DNA of 64,000 nt from Mortierella alpina (Eukaryota > Mortierellomycota > Mortierellomycetes > Mortierellales > Mortierellaceae): NCBI GenBank assembly GCA_029449245.1, contig JANATF010000008.1, forward strand, positions 1,240,001-1,304,000, in the 5' to 3' direction. The translations under genes and the position numbers were made by a program. Below the pieces are notes generated by a model. The model saw nothing but the letters and a program-made list of their open reading frames with translations, did not search any database and was not told where the DNA came from. Below are positions 25,896 through 37,399 of this stretch, in pieces. The number at the start of each line of letters is the position of its first letter. Position 1 is the first letter of the stretch.

Positions 25896-27371
25896 TTTCT
25901 GTAGACTACCCACAGGCAAAGAAAACACCAAAAAAAGAAAGCATAGAACTGAGAGAAGACTCGACTCGAGACGTGAGAGGAGGAAGGAAGGGTCGAAGGT
26001 GTACAGGGAGAGAGAGGCAGGGGGCACGCACGCGCACCGTAGCGCACCGTGGCACACCGCTAGTCCTCGAGTGTGTAGGGCGTCGTGTTTTGCAAGAGGC
26101 GCAAGCTAGTGTGAAAATCGCGCTTCCCGTGGACAGATACCATGACAGCAGCGAACCCGCCGGAAATGGGGGTGGAACGAAGGAAATGGGGAATCGGTCC
26201 TTTTTTTTTTTTTGTCTGCAAGCTGTCCCATTCGCACCTCCACACCACCATTGTCGCTTCGCATTCCTTTTGCTGTCTCTCTCACTCTCACTCACTCTCT
26301 CTGTCTCTTCTTTCTCTCTGTCTCTCTCTCTCACTCTCACTCTCACTCACCTCACTCACTCTGTCTCTCTCTCTCACTCACTCTCACTCACTCACTCGCT
26401 TGCACCTGTCTCGCGCTCTCTCTCCCCCTGTCTCTCTCTCTGTTCCTCTCCCCTCTTTTTTTTTGCTCGTCTCGTTCCTGTCCCATCGTTTCCCACAGCC
26501 TGCCGGTGATGCCTTCTTGGCCTCAGTCCCCATTCCTCACTGCTCCCCTGCCATCAGCCCAACACCCCACCCACCCTTTCCCACCATCTCCTGCCGCCCA
26601 CGGTAAGCAGCGTTGCCTACTCTTATCCTATTCTTATCCTGTTGCTGCCCTGGCCTCATATAAAGCACACAACCTTCTCTATCCACCCGCCGTCAGCCCT
26701 ACCTCTCTCTGTCTCTCTTTCTCTCTCTCTCTCTCTCTCTGTCTCTGTCTCTGTCTCTCCCGCACCCACTCAATTGCACCTCTGCGTCCCACCTCCTCGC
26801 ACTTCCCTCGTTTTGGAACCCGTGTCTCCCCCCCCCCCTCGGACGTTCGCAGCGCTTGCAAGGCTTACTCCACCCCTCGTTCTTCCTTCTTCCCTTTTTT
26901 GCTTCCTTGCTTCCTTGCATTCTTGCTTTCTTGCTTTCTTGCTTCCTTGTTTCGCTTCTTCAATGCACGCAACGGTAAACAAGTACGTGCTGTCCCTGGA
27001 CATCATTCTCCCGTCGACCTTTTGGCAGAGTGGCTATGCAAGCGATAAAAGCCTGCGAGCCCACGAGCTGCCTCTGAACTCTCTTCGCTGCACACAGTGA
27101 CAGAAAGCAACAGCCTGTGCCCCACACCCTTTTTATTTTTTTTCTTTACGTTATCTACATATCTACATACAGTACAGACCTACAGAGCAGAACATGCACC
27201 TTGAATGCCTGGCCACCGCCCCCGGGCGCTGGGTCTCCCCCATTATAGTTCGCTATTGCCTTGCATATCAAAACCTTGCACACAGACTGAGATCTGATGA
27301 TCTGATCTCCTCTGCTGTTTGGAATATTAGGTAAACCCATAGAGATCCACCACAGAGAAACGGCTGCCCGC
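25896..27371. other. Intergenic region with long CT-rich tract
   Basis: The first 300 bases are purine-rich; from about 26210 to 26960 the + strand is almost pure pyrimidine, including (CT)n, CTCA-type and CTTG-type simple repeats and a run of 11 C at 26828. Long open frames occur here only because the repeats lack stop codons. The tract probably contains promoter and 5' leader of the ZDS1-like gene. Confidence 0.6.
26270..26450 (+). repeat. CT/CTCA microsatellite
   Basis: About 180 bases of CTCTCTC and CTCACTCA repeats with interruptions; a second CT block is at 26705-26760. Confidence 0.85.
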
Positions 27372-30300
27372 ATGAGACCAGAGTTGAGGAGTCAAGCAGA
27401 GTTGAGCGCAGCTACTGATGTGGCTACAGAAAAATGTTCACCACAAGGATCGAACATGTTGCCTTATGCAGAGAGAGGACAGAGAGGACGATCTACTGTG
27501 ACGGAAGGAGCAGTAGACAGTGCTTTGCATCCCGCCCACCAGCAGACGCACAAGCACCCAGAGCTAAGCACCAGGCACGTTACTGGATCGTATGAGACTC
27601 GACCGTCTTCCTCTTCTCCCCCTCAATCTTGCATAATGTCAACAAGCACTACTGCCTCTCCTGCCCCGTCTCTCTTGCCCACCGCTCAACGCCACGACAA
27701 CGGTAGCGATAACGACAACGATAAGCACAACGACCACAACCGACAGTTGGAGGGCAGTGCCTCTGTCCATCACCGACGAGGCCTGATCGCCCTCAACAGT
27801 CTGAATCTGGAGCAATCACAGGTAAGGCCATATTTCAAGAATCATCGACGCATACTTGCGCGCGCTCGGATTGCACACTCACCGTTTAATTGCATCACTA
27901 TCACGGCTGCATTCATCTAGCTTGGATCGCATATCCCCAACGACGGATGCAATCATGACGGCAGGAGGTCCTTGCCCCTAGATCGCGATCACAACAGGCC
28001 CACCGAGAACGAGTTCCGTGCTATGGACTCGGTGGCCAGAGCGTCTGTTGAAGACTGCGCCGATCAGACGTCGTTCGATGCGAAAAAGAAGACACTCTCC
28101 ACCTCATCCATATCCTCGACATCCTCTGTAACCTCAGTATCATCAGAATCGACAGCCACCTCAGCATCACTCCCTTCTTCGCCATCTCCACTTTCTCCAT
28201 CCCACGTGTCTTCGTTTTCGAAAGAAAGGCCCCTCGACCTCACTGCACCTGCATCAATAGCCCTGTCGACACCTCAGCAGCACCAGCATCATGAAGCACC
28301 ATCTCAATCGTTGAACATAGACCTGGACACACCATCCTTTCCGCAGAGTGACCCAACTTTGGATCCAGAGCCACTTATTGAGACTGGGGTCCAAGAAGAC
28401 ATCAAGGAGGTTGAGATTGAGACCGAGGATCCGTCTCATTTATTTTGGGTAAGTACACAGGTGGTGCACTTTGATACCTTGCCTAGACTATTGCTATGAT
28501 GCTGCGTACGTGTATCTATGAGCGGGTATCATCCGCTTTTTATATTGAGCACCCACGAGCTGTAAAATGAATTCAACACACTTGTGAAATCTTAAATTTG
28601 TATTATCGTTTAACACCGCAATTACAACCTCACTAGGTCCCGTTCCACATGCACCCAGAGATTGCGCCCAACGAGTACAACAAGTGGCTATCGAGACATG
28701 GGGTTGACTCGACTGGAACAGGAGCACCGAACGTCCTCTCCCATAGGAATTCGGCCGTCAACCGACGCAAATCAGTCCTGTCGGCACAGTATAATCCAGA
28801 CGATGATGACGAGGAAGAAGAACTGACAGAGCGCAAGAAGAGCCGTCGTCTCGCCATTGGTGTAGGCATTGCGGAGCAAGAGGAAGAGAGACCGAGGGAT
28901 GACTTTTTGTCGGGCGTCTTCTCTACACCTTTGGAGCAGATGGGTGAACCGCCGCTCAAGACAAAGACATCGCTGAGAAGGTCGACTAGTCAAACGACCT
29001 CGACAACATCTCTTGGTATGTTTATTCATCATGCAGTTTTCCAAGGCATGCTCTGTGGATTGTTTGCTCACCGGAACCTAATAACCTGCCACATCTTTTT
29101 TATGAAACACATATCAACATCTAGCTCACAAGGATGCAGTGGATTTCAACACGGAGGATACAACGACAGTACGGCGTGCTGGTGCTACTGGGCTCAGCCG
29201 AAACGGGCCTTCTCTCATGAGAAGGAGCGCGAGGACCAAGATTCGACGCGATTCTACGGCGTCGACTGATGTTCGAAATGATCCTTCGCGTCTTCGGCGA
29301 ACTGTGGATGAGAATGGAGATTATGCAGCTGTTACGCTTGTCGATCCTGGCCCTTTACCTCTATCGCCCTCATCTCCACCGTCCACGTTGGCTCAACCTG
29401 CAGAAAATGTTGCTCCACTGAAGGAGGAGGATGAGAAGGCCCAGGAGACAGAGAGACCACCCTCCAAGCCATTGAAGCGGTTCGTCTCGACACTGCGGGA
29501 TTCTTCCAAGCCGACGATTACAACCTACATTGAGCCGCAGCTACTAGAACAGCAGCGAAAGGACATGGAGGAGGAAGCCGATGGCGTGAATGGTACCACA
29601 GCAAATCCCAGCCTATCCAATGGTGCAACAGCAGGTTCAGGCGGACCAAAAGCCTCTCAAGCGTACGAAATCGTCCCTATGTCCAAAGTCATGTTCCCTA
29701 TTCCCCCACCTGTCAAACTGAGCCAGAACCTGCTGCAACAGCCCGCTAGCCGCCCATCGTCTGCAAAACAAACTTCAAAGCAGCAGCAACAGCAGAATTC
29801 TACACAGAAACAGTCGGTTCCGTTATTGTCTGCACCGCCGCATTCGAAAAAGTCATCGTCTTGGTCATGGCTCTGGGGCAAGGAGAAAGGGGGAGCTGGC
29901 GGAGGAAGCGATGCTGATCAACAGCGCACCCAGCTGACTCCTGGAATGCCATTAACCCGCCAGCGCCCACCTCTCACACCTTCCGAGAGTAATGGAAAGA
30001 AGACCCTTCCGTCAGGCGAGACGACCGCGGTGATTGCGGCGGTGAAGAAGCAGTCTACACTATCACTTCTCTTTTCACGAAATGGCAAGACGTCTCAGTC
30101 CAAGGCACAACAGCAGCAGTCTTCATCCGAGACCAACGGCTCTAGGCCGTTCAGTAGCAACTCAGGGCCCTCATCAGGATATCAGTATTGTCATGACGGC
30201 GATTGCGAGCCAGGTCGGATGCCACTCCAGATTGAGCGGGCGGTTTACAGGCTCTCGCATGCCAAGCTTGCGAATCCAAGGCGACCATTGCACCAGCAAG

Positions 30301-30932
30301 TTTTGATTTCGAACATGATGTTTTGGTACTTGGGTATTGCTCAGCAGGAACAACAACAACAGATGCAGCAGCAACAGCAGCAACAGCAGCAGCAGCGACC
30401 TCAACAGAAGAAGGACGGTATTAATAGCAGCAATCCTCATAGCGAAATGGACGCCGATTCTAAAGCACAGCAGCAGCAGCAGCAACAACAACAACAGCAA
30501 GAAGCGTTGCGGAGGAGCGACGTTTTGCATGATGATAAGACACCGGGTGTCGGTCCTGCGACCGAAATTCGGGATGACGAGGGTTTCGTGCATCAAGTGG
30601 TCCCTCAGCAGGATAGCAATTCGCACGCTCGATCTCCGTCTCCAGGGGTGAACTCCCAAAAATCGAGGGGCTCTACGACGACCATCACCACTAGTAATAG
30701 CAACAGCAACAACAGCCCTTCTAAAAGGGATGCGGTGTATGATGAAGAGAGCATGATGGGCGGAGGTTACCATGGAGATGACATTCTAGGCTGGTCAGAA
30801 GAGGAAGATTTGGAGGAGGAAGAGGAACATGGATACCAAGGGGTCGCCAATGGATTCGCAAGTCTCCACTCGTTACCCTCCGGCCCCAGCAGCACCTCGA
30901 GCCCACTACCAGTCCAGCCTTTGTCGTATTGA
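27372..30932 (+). CDS. ZDS1: Zds1/Zds2-like protein with Zds C-terminal domain
   Basis: Four exons: 27372-27821, 27921-28448, 28637-29015, 29125-30932; about 1054 residues, most of it disordered and Ser/Pro/Gln-rich. Two islands are conserved. HLFWVPFHMHPEIAP with NEYNKWL at about 322-345 spans the exon 2/3 junction. MPLQIERAVYRLSHAKLANP followed by RRPLHQQVLISNMM at about 816-855 is the Zds C-terminal signature. Yeast Zds proteins bind PP2A(Cdc55) and regulate mitotic entry, polarity and mRNA export; a similar PP2A link here is inference. Several polyglutamine runs lie after the second island. The start at 27372 is the first in-frame ATG, but 27636 is an in-frame alternative. The 3' half resembles unstructured scaffolds common in Mortierella-type fungi. 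Confidence 0.8.
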
Positions 30933-31140
30933 ACAAACAATCAAACAAACAAACAAATAGCATACCCATCATAGTTACATAAACTGTTTCTTTTTTATTT
31001 TATTGCTACACAACGCCTGGTGTTGAGAGTGGGGGGTACTGGTGGAGCGAAAATATAGCAACGCGGGCAGAGAAAATAATGCGACAACTCTCAAGGACTT
31101 CCTGATGTGCGTGTGTGTTCTTTGATGTAAACTGGTTGAT

Positions 31141-31210
31141 TTACACGCGACCGCGGCCACTTCGTCCGTTGCCACTTATCATATGCTGCTGTTGCTGCTG
31201 CTGCTGTTGC

Positions 31211-31245
<35 letters not shown>

Positions 31246-32454
31246 TTGATGATGTTGCTGCTGGCTCGTCCTGTAATTGCCTGTGGCGTTTGGGTGGTGG
31301 AGGTTGTGATTAGTGTTGTTGGTGTTGTAGTTATTCATAGTGTGAGATGGCTGTTGGAGGTATTGTGAGGTTGTGAGCGATGGGTGGATGCCCACTGCTG
31401 CAGCTGTCGCGGTAGCCTTTCTGTTGAAGAGACGTGCTTGTGCGGCCATAAATTCCTCCTCGGAAGGTTCGCTGGGCTGATAACGCTGTTGTTGCTGCTG
31501 CTGAGATACTGCCGAGGACGATGACGATGACGAGGCAGAGGCGGAGGCGGAGCTTCCGGCGGCAGAGGCAGCAGCAGCAGTGGCAGCTTTTTTGCTCGTC
31601 TTCTTCTTCTTATTGGTCGTCTCGCCAGAGTATCGTTGTAATATGGCATCCATGGCTCCCTGTCGGTTCTTTCCGTTCTGCATCATCATCAATTGCAACT
31701 CCCTTTCGGATCCTGATTCCGGTGTTGGCTCTCGCTGGCCCTGGTCTTGGTCAGCATTTTTGCGCTTCTTGGACTGATTCTTGAGACGCTCCAGTCCTAG
31801 CTCCTTCCACAGCTTTTCGGCTTCTGCCGCTTCAGCCTCTGCCTCGCGCTTCCGTCTCGCCGCGGCCTTTGCGTCCACAACGGGTCCACCAAAGGCCTTG
31901 TATTTTCGGGCGACCTTGGCGTCAATGGCACTCTGGATCATCTTTCTGAATCGTTCCTCGTCCGCATAGGTACAGACTGGGACTGCTGAGAGGATCCCAT
32001 CCATATCACCACGGTAGGTCACATACGCATGAATCACATCCCGTTTCTCCTCGTCCGAAAACCGATAGTTGCGCTCAAACTCCTTGATCGTCGACTCGTT
32101 CACGATTCCAGACCAGAGTTCTCGGAAGTAGGCGTCCCAGCCTCCAGCGGCCTGACCCTGGGCTCCAAAACCAGCCATGCCATCCTCGGAGACATCTCCA
32201 GTCTCGTCATAGACCCTTCTCCGCTGTGGGTTTCCTAGAACAGCATAAGCAAACCCCAAGCGCTGGAAGCGTGCTGTTGCTTGGTCCCGTTCCGAGTCTG
32301 TGCTGGCGGGGCTTTGCTTGTCGGGGTGGTGGGCGAGGGCGAGTTTGTAGTAGGCCTTCTTGATCGTGGCCTGATCGGCGTCCTTGTTCACATTGAGGCA
32401 TGTGTACAAGGACACCTCGGGATCATACAGGGCAAATGAGGTCACCTTTGGCAT
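31141..32454 (-). CDS. DNAJC9: DNAJC9-like J-domain protein with polyglutamine tail
   Basis: Single exon of 437 residues. The J domain covers residues 13-85 (LYTCLNVNKDADQATIKKAY, with HHPDK containing the essential HPD, and FAYAVLGNPQRRRVYDETGD). It continues as in DNAJC9: YFRELWSGIVNESTIKEFE, FSDEEKRDVIHAYVTYRGDM, then AIDAKVARKYKAF and a charged coiled coil. In animals DNAJC9 is a nuclear Hsp70 cochaperone that also chaperones histones H3-H4. The C-terminal third is Ser/Ala/Gln-rich and ends with about 30 glutamines followed by a short Arg/Gly tail. That repeat is coded by CAG/CAA mixtures at about 31183-31260. The start at 32454 gives a complete J domain. Confidence 0.85.
31183..31260 (-). 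repeat. CAG/CAA polyglutamine repeat in DNAJC9-like gene
   Basis: Mixed CAG/CAA codons interrupted by His codons near one end; other polyQ tracts occur in the HSE1 and ZDS1-like genes. Confidence 0.85.
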
Positions 32455-32734
32455 GACTCTTTTGGGGGTGGAATGGCTCTCTTTTGTCCTTGCTTGATGT
32501 CAAAAGGGCGGCGAAGCGTAGTGGTGGTGGTGGTGGTGCTAGGTTGAGTAGGCGGGGAGAGGGTCCAAGGAGTAGGGGAGACAGAATGGTGGTGACTGCA
32601 ACGCGTATCCTGAAGCTATGGAATCCAAGACAAGCGAGTATGAACAAGAGGTTACTCGATCTGTGAGGCGTGCTGGTCAAGAGACCACCTTGCACACACA
32701 CGAAGAACGAAAAAGAAAGAAAGAAAGGAAAGGG

Positions 32735-32765
<31 letters not shown>

Positions 32766-33099
32766 AGCGGACAACGGATGCAAATGGTACTCGACTCCAC
32801 TCCACACCATGCAATGCTACTCCTAACGACAAGAGGAAAAAGGGATTTGCAAAAGTACTCAGCCAGCCAAACTGACCAGCCCACCAACCCACCTCTTCTG
32901 CAATATGGCCCTATGCTCTTGTCGGGTGGCGAGGAGCGATGGCAAAGGGTCAGGGACGAGCAGCAGCAGCCGTGGGTGTGAATTTAGGTTGTGTGGAGGG
33001 TGGGCAATGAATGGCGATTGGGGGGAGAAAGAAAAAAAAAAAAAAAAAAGGCGCCACATCAAGTGAGAAGAAAAATAAGTTTATTAACTCACGTGGCGA
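32455..33099. other. Tandem intergenic region with poly-A tracts
   Basis: 645 bases between the DNAJC9-like start and the nicastrin stop. It is purine-rich on the + strand (pyrimidine-rich in the sense of the minus-strand genes), with a run of 29 A at 32735-32763 and one of about 18 A near 33032. No gene seen. Confidence 0.6.
32735..32763 (+). repeat. Poly-A tract (29 A)
   Basis: Uninterrupted adenines about 280 nt upstream of the DNAJC9-like start codon; on the gene's sense strand it is poly-T. Confidence 0.85.
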
Positions 33100-35898
33100 C
33101 TAATCGACTTTCAGCGTCTTGGCCACATATTTGCGCGCATACCAGACCACGCCTGCACCGACTAGCGTCAGGACAATACCCGTGGCCAGCTCTGCCATCT
33201 GGGCCCCAGGAGAGGTCACTTCAAAGAGTCGCAGACCAATAGCATCCCACCTGTAGTCCATAACAGCCGCGTTTGAAGCACAGAATCCATACGTTAGTAC
33301 ATACCACGGTCACTGGGATAGATATTGACTAGCACACTTTAGAAGAGAGAAAAAAAAACTTACGTGCTCTCTACCCAGACCGGCTTGGACGCATCCTTGA
33401 TATAGTAACCGCCTTCCTCGTCCATGGCTAGCCCAGTGCCATATGAATCGTGATAACGAGTCAAGGACAGGACACACTGATCGCCAACACAGTACTCGTT
33501 GGAAGCACAGTTGACCAGCCCTGGCTTAGAGCTGCACCCTACCACAGGCAGTGTTGTCGAATTAACGTCTTTGTGTCTGGTCATGTTCGCCAGAAAATTC
33601 CAGGCAAAGATTGGGTAGGGCTGCGACTGACTGTAGAGCGTCCCAGAATAGTGAGGCAGACGAGTAGGCGCAACGGGATTCGCCGTGACTAAAAAAAATC
33701 ACAGATTATTGAGAATACTCTGGTTAGCATAGATCTCACTTTCATGTACTATAGAAAAGGCTCGCTCGCAGAGGCACTTACCATTCAAATATCTGTCCAC
33801 GAGCGGGCACGAATAGTTTCGGGCAAGGCAGTACAAAAGATCCTGAATCAATTGCGGATCAACACTGATGCTCCCGATAGCCTGCTGCTGCGCTTCAGTC
33901 ATCAACGCAGCATCGTCGAGACCTTGGGCTTGAAGCCACGCTGTCTTGGAAATGACAGAGGCAGCCTGTGCGATAGAATTGCCAGCACTGACAGGATCCC
34001 ACGAGTCGTCTGTGTCCTGACTGGTGAGAGGACTCATCTGTTTTTGATAATCTGTCAGGACCACCGTGGGGATATTGGCCCTAGCCTTCAAGAAGGACAT
34101 TGCACTCGACGGCGGAAGACCCCGCTGAACGCCGTCCGAGTCCGCAGATTGCACTGGAACGGTACCAGCTGGGGCAGCTCCTGTGCTGTTACCTGTGCCA
34201 CTACCAATCTGCACGACCTGCTTCACGAGCGCTGCTGACACCCCTGACTGAACGTTGTCGACATGCGCAAACAGGCCACTGCCTCCTGGAGCCGACCCAA
34301 TATTGCCCACTTGGCCCGCCTCCAGGATGGCCTCGATTCTGTCAGGGTTGATGCTTTGAAACGCAAAGTCAGGATAGAACGGAAATGCGCATCCTGGTCC
34401 TGAAGCAGCGGGTTTGATACACTGAACACGGCTTGTGATATCCTGCACAAATCGCTGCGATCCACTGAACCCCCATGCCTCTCCTGTGAAAAGGGTATAT
34501 AGGATATGCTTTGACATGGTATCCAGAGGTATGGTCGACTATTCGCAACAAGAACGCAGACATATCAGTCTTCTGTCACCATCTGATGAGCAACAGACGT
34601 GGCCAGGTGTCGTGCATGTAGACTTACTCGGCTCAGTGCCTCAGCGACAGCCAGCACCGTCACCATTCCCGTCAGCGATGACTCGACGCCAATCGTCAGA
34701 TCGTGAAACAACGACCGAGAATCGATGGCGGCAGACACCACGACAACAGGTTTGTTGTCTGTGAACGAAATATTCGTCGAGGGTGTCGCCCAAACAGACG
34801 CTCCGCCCACAGGTGTGCACCACTCTGCATATTATAAGAGATAGTTCACAGGAGCCGCAATCGTTAGTGGCGAGATTCTTTGACCTGGTTACGTTACGAG
34901 AAATAGTTCACTCGGATGGCGAGAACATACTCTTGCGGAGACATGACCCTGTATCCTGTGCGGCCCACATGAACGCATTGAACTGCAGCGCCTTAAGAGG
35001 GTAACTGGTGTACCCCCTGAACTTGTTGATACCGGCCGCCTGCATCACTGCATTGTAGGACATGGTGTTACGTTCGTCCATGGTGTTCAGAGCATAGATC
35101 GGAAAGTCGAATTGTTCATAGAGCAGCCCTGTTCCCTATATGGCACACATGATACAAAAAACCCATCAGTCCATAGTTCTGGCGCCCCTCACACGCTCCT
35201 TTAGATCGATCGAGTAAAAAAGTTCCTACTGTTGGGTTCCATTGGTATTGAGTCGCTGCACCAGAATAGAGACCGAATTCACAGTTGGGGCAGGTCGAAT
35301 CGGGTGATGGTGCATTTGCGGGTCGAGCAGCTGGAGAGTAGACTGGGTCCGTTCCATTGATGACCGCTATAATCGCTCCTAGCTTGTCCGATGATTTCAA
35401 CAGCTGGATGTTGGGACTATGAATGGACAAGGTACCACATTAGGTACCACATTAGCCATGCTTGCTCGACTTGCAATCTCCTTTTTCCGCGTCTTATCCG
35501 CGTCCAATTTTACCTCGTCAGCAACCAGTAGGGCATGATCACTGTGTATTTGTTCCCTAGATCCTTGTTCGATGCGAACTGTTGGATATCATCCTGACTA
35601 TCAGTCCTGAACAGGACTCCAGTTGCAGCACTTATGGCTGGATATCCGAATGGTAATCCCAAAAAAAAAAAAAAAAAAAAAAAAAGCAAAGCAAAAGTAT
35701 GCATGGAATTAGGTGCCAATCGATTCCGACTTTGACGCCCCTTTCGGAGCTATGATGAACAATGACCTTACATTGGCATCCTATAGACCCGGTAGCGTTC
35801 AGCATGCGGACACACGGTAAGGACCCGACATCGTTATAGATGAGATCATACACATCCTGCGCCTGAGTAAGACTATATACTGTGTTGAAGCAATGCAC
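33100..35898 (-). CDS. NCSTN: Nicastrin-like gamma-secretase subunit (5' end uncertain)
   Basis: Exons read on the minus strand: about 35898-35772, 35637-35514, 35416-35230, 35135-34931, 34824-34628, 34538-33782, 33688-33364, 33250-33100, together about 690 residues. Conserved nicastrin pieces in order: PCVRMLNATGSIGCQ, PYWLLTSPNIQLLKSSDKLG, GTGLLYEQFDFPI, a peptidase-like core with KPVVVVSAAIDSRSLF and LYTLFTGEAWGFSGSQRF, a cysteine-rich lid, then one C-terminal membrane segment (LATGIVLTLVGAGVVW) and a short cytosolic tail. Nicastrin is the large glycoprotein of gamma-secretase, binding substrate N-termini beside presenilin. The family's DYIGS motif appears here as GFSGS. The true start is not resolved: just upstream of HCFNTVYS a hydrophobic stretch looks like a signal peptide, but a stop lies in frame before any ATG, so a further 5' exon is needed. 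Confidence 0.85.
35661..35685 (+). repeat. Poly-A tract (25 A; poly-T in the sense of nicastrin) inside an intron
   Basis: Uninterrupted run within the nicastrin intron between exons ending 35772 and starting 35637, about 22 nt upstream of the acceptor in sense orientation, so it may act as an extended polypyrimidine tract. Confidence 0.85.
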
Positions 35899-36087
35899 GA
35901 TAATGGTAAGCAGCGGCAGACAGACTCATGGCTGGCAAGAAGCCACGTTGTCCGTTGTCCCTGAATGGCTCGTGCCCCTACATGCGGTCAAGCCAAGGGC
36001 CAGCTTGCAAAAGAAGTTCTTTGTCCTGGGTCGCCCTGCACTCATTACAAAGGCGGGATGTGCTACTCAATGGGATTCGAGTGTGGA

Positions 36088-36140
36088 GAGCGGAGTGTGC
36101 AGTATGGGGTGTGCAGTGTGGGGTGTGCAGTGTGTGCCTG
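36088..36140 (+). repeat. Short tandem repeat in nicastrin / IF-3 divergent region
   Basis: Three imperfect copies of a unit of about 15 nt resembling gtgtgcagtgtgggg, 250-300 nt upstream of the IF-3 start. Confidence 0.6.
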
Positions 36141-36389
36141 GCTGTTGCGATGGAGGTGCAGGCGAGGACTGCGAAGAATGCGAGGAATGCGAAGGGTGAT
36201 GATGGCACATGTCGCCTGTGCGAAAGGGGTGGGCAGGCAGCCAATACGCCCACGGCCGCAAATCACCCGTTTAAGGGCTGTCTCTGCCGTATGCAGAAGA
36301 GTATAAACCGAGCACCCGTGCGCTCCTTCTCTTGGATCCACACCGCATCAACCCACCAACGCACCAAACACCCTCCGACACTCGCCGCC

Positions 36390-37352
36390 ATGATCCCCGC
36401 GGTCCACCGAACAACATCCATCCTGGCCAGGAGGGCGTGTCCAGGCCAATGGGCATCCTACACCACTCGCTCCAATGGCGCTGCATTTCTCAACAACCTC
36501 GACTTTCTCGCCCCGTCGCCATCCTCGCGCACCTCCGCCCCAGCATCCTCGCAGTCGCAATCTCAGATGTTCCAACCCCAAAGGAACAGCGTTCGTCGTC
36601 CCCAGCCCAACCAAGGCGGCAACAGAGACTTCTTGCGGAGCGCGTCCGCTCCCAAGGCGCATGCTATAGACGCCATCGACTCTGACAGCAACAACAACGG
36701 AAGGCAACCTTCGAAACGGACCGGCAAGTTTTCCTCGGAGGACGACAACTCCTGGGCAAGCGAGCGTAACCGCAGTGCCGCCAGAAGAGATCTCAACAAG
36801 CGCCCGGCCATGGATAGGCCGCGCCGCGACGAGGAGATCAACAGCCCTTGGATTCAATACGTGACACCCGAAGGCAACCAGGGCGAGAAGAGCTTAGCCA
36901 GGGTCCTTCGGTCCTTTGACCGCTCGCAGTACTTCCTAGTCGAGGTGGATGCAGGAGCCTTTCCACCCATCTGCAAACTCTTTAGCAAGAAGGAGCTCTA
37001 CGAGAAGGCCAAAGCTGCCAAGCAAGCCAAGAAGGCTAACGAGCTTTCGACCAAGGAGCTTCAGCTCAACTGGGGAACCGACCCTCATGATCTCAACCAC
37101 AAGTTGGCAAAGTTCAGAGCTTTCCTCGAGAAGGGCCACCGAGTCGAGATCCAGGTCAACGGGAAGAAGGGAAAGTCAACAACACCACCGGAACGCGAGC
37201 TTGTCATGGAGCGGATCAAGGCGGAGTTCGAGCCTGTGTCCAAGTATGTGAAGCAGCCAGAATGGATTAAGGCCACGACAGTTACCATGATGCTCCAAGG
37301 CATGGCCAAGAAAACGGAAAAGACAAAGAAGCAGAAAGCAGAAGCACCATAA
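36390..37352 (+). CDS. MTIF3: Mitochondrial translation initiation factor IF-3
   Basis: Single exon of 320 residues from ATG 36390. The first 30 residues (MIPAVHRTTSILARRACPGQ) are basic, Ser/Thr-rich and lack acids, as expected of a mitochondrial presequence. A disordered linker of about 120 residues follows. The IF-3 N-domain is short (NSPWIQYVTPEGNQGEKS; FLVEVDAGAFPPICKLFSK), then a Lys/Ala-rich linker helix (LYEKAKAAKQAKKANELS) and the IF-3 C-domain (KELQLNWGTDPHDLNHKLAK, FLEKGHRVEIQV, ATTVTMMLQG). IF-3 keeps mitochondrial ribosomal subunits apart and checks start-codon pairing. The open frame extends upstream without stop, but only this start yields the presequence. It stops 47 bp from the convergent VIP1 stop. 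Confidence 0.88.
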   Translation: MIPAVHRTTSILARRACPGQWASYTTRSNGAAFLNNLDFLAPSPSSRTSAPASSQSQSQMFQPQRNSVRRPQPNQGGNRDFLRSASAPKAHAIDAIDSDSNNNGRQPSKRTGKFSSEDDNSWASERNRSAARRDLNKRPAMDRPRRDEEINSPWIQYVTPEGNQGEKSLARVLRSFDRSQYFLVEVDAGAFPPICKLFSKKELYEKAKAAKQAKKANELSTKELQLNWGTDPHDLNHKLAKFRAFLEKGHRVEIQVNGKKGKSTTPPERELVMERIKAEFEPVSKYVKQPEWIKATTVTMMLQGMAKKTEKTKKQKAEAP

Positions 37353-37399
37353 AAATCCGATTCATTACAGTGGAGTCTATCCGAACAGGACATGCTATT

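Noticed and set aside
26212-27048. Long open frame of 278 codons
   Set aside because: It is produced by CT/CTTG simple repeats that lack stop codons in several frames; composition is only Ser/Leu/Pro.
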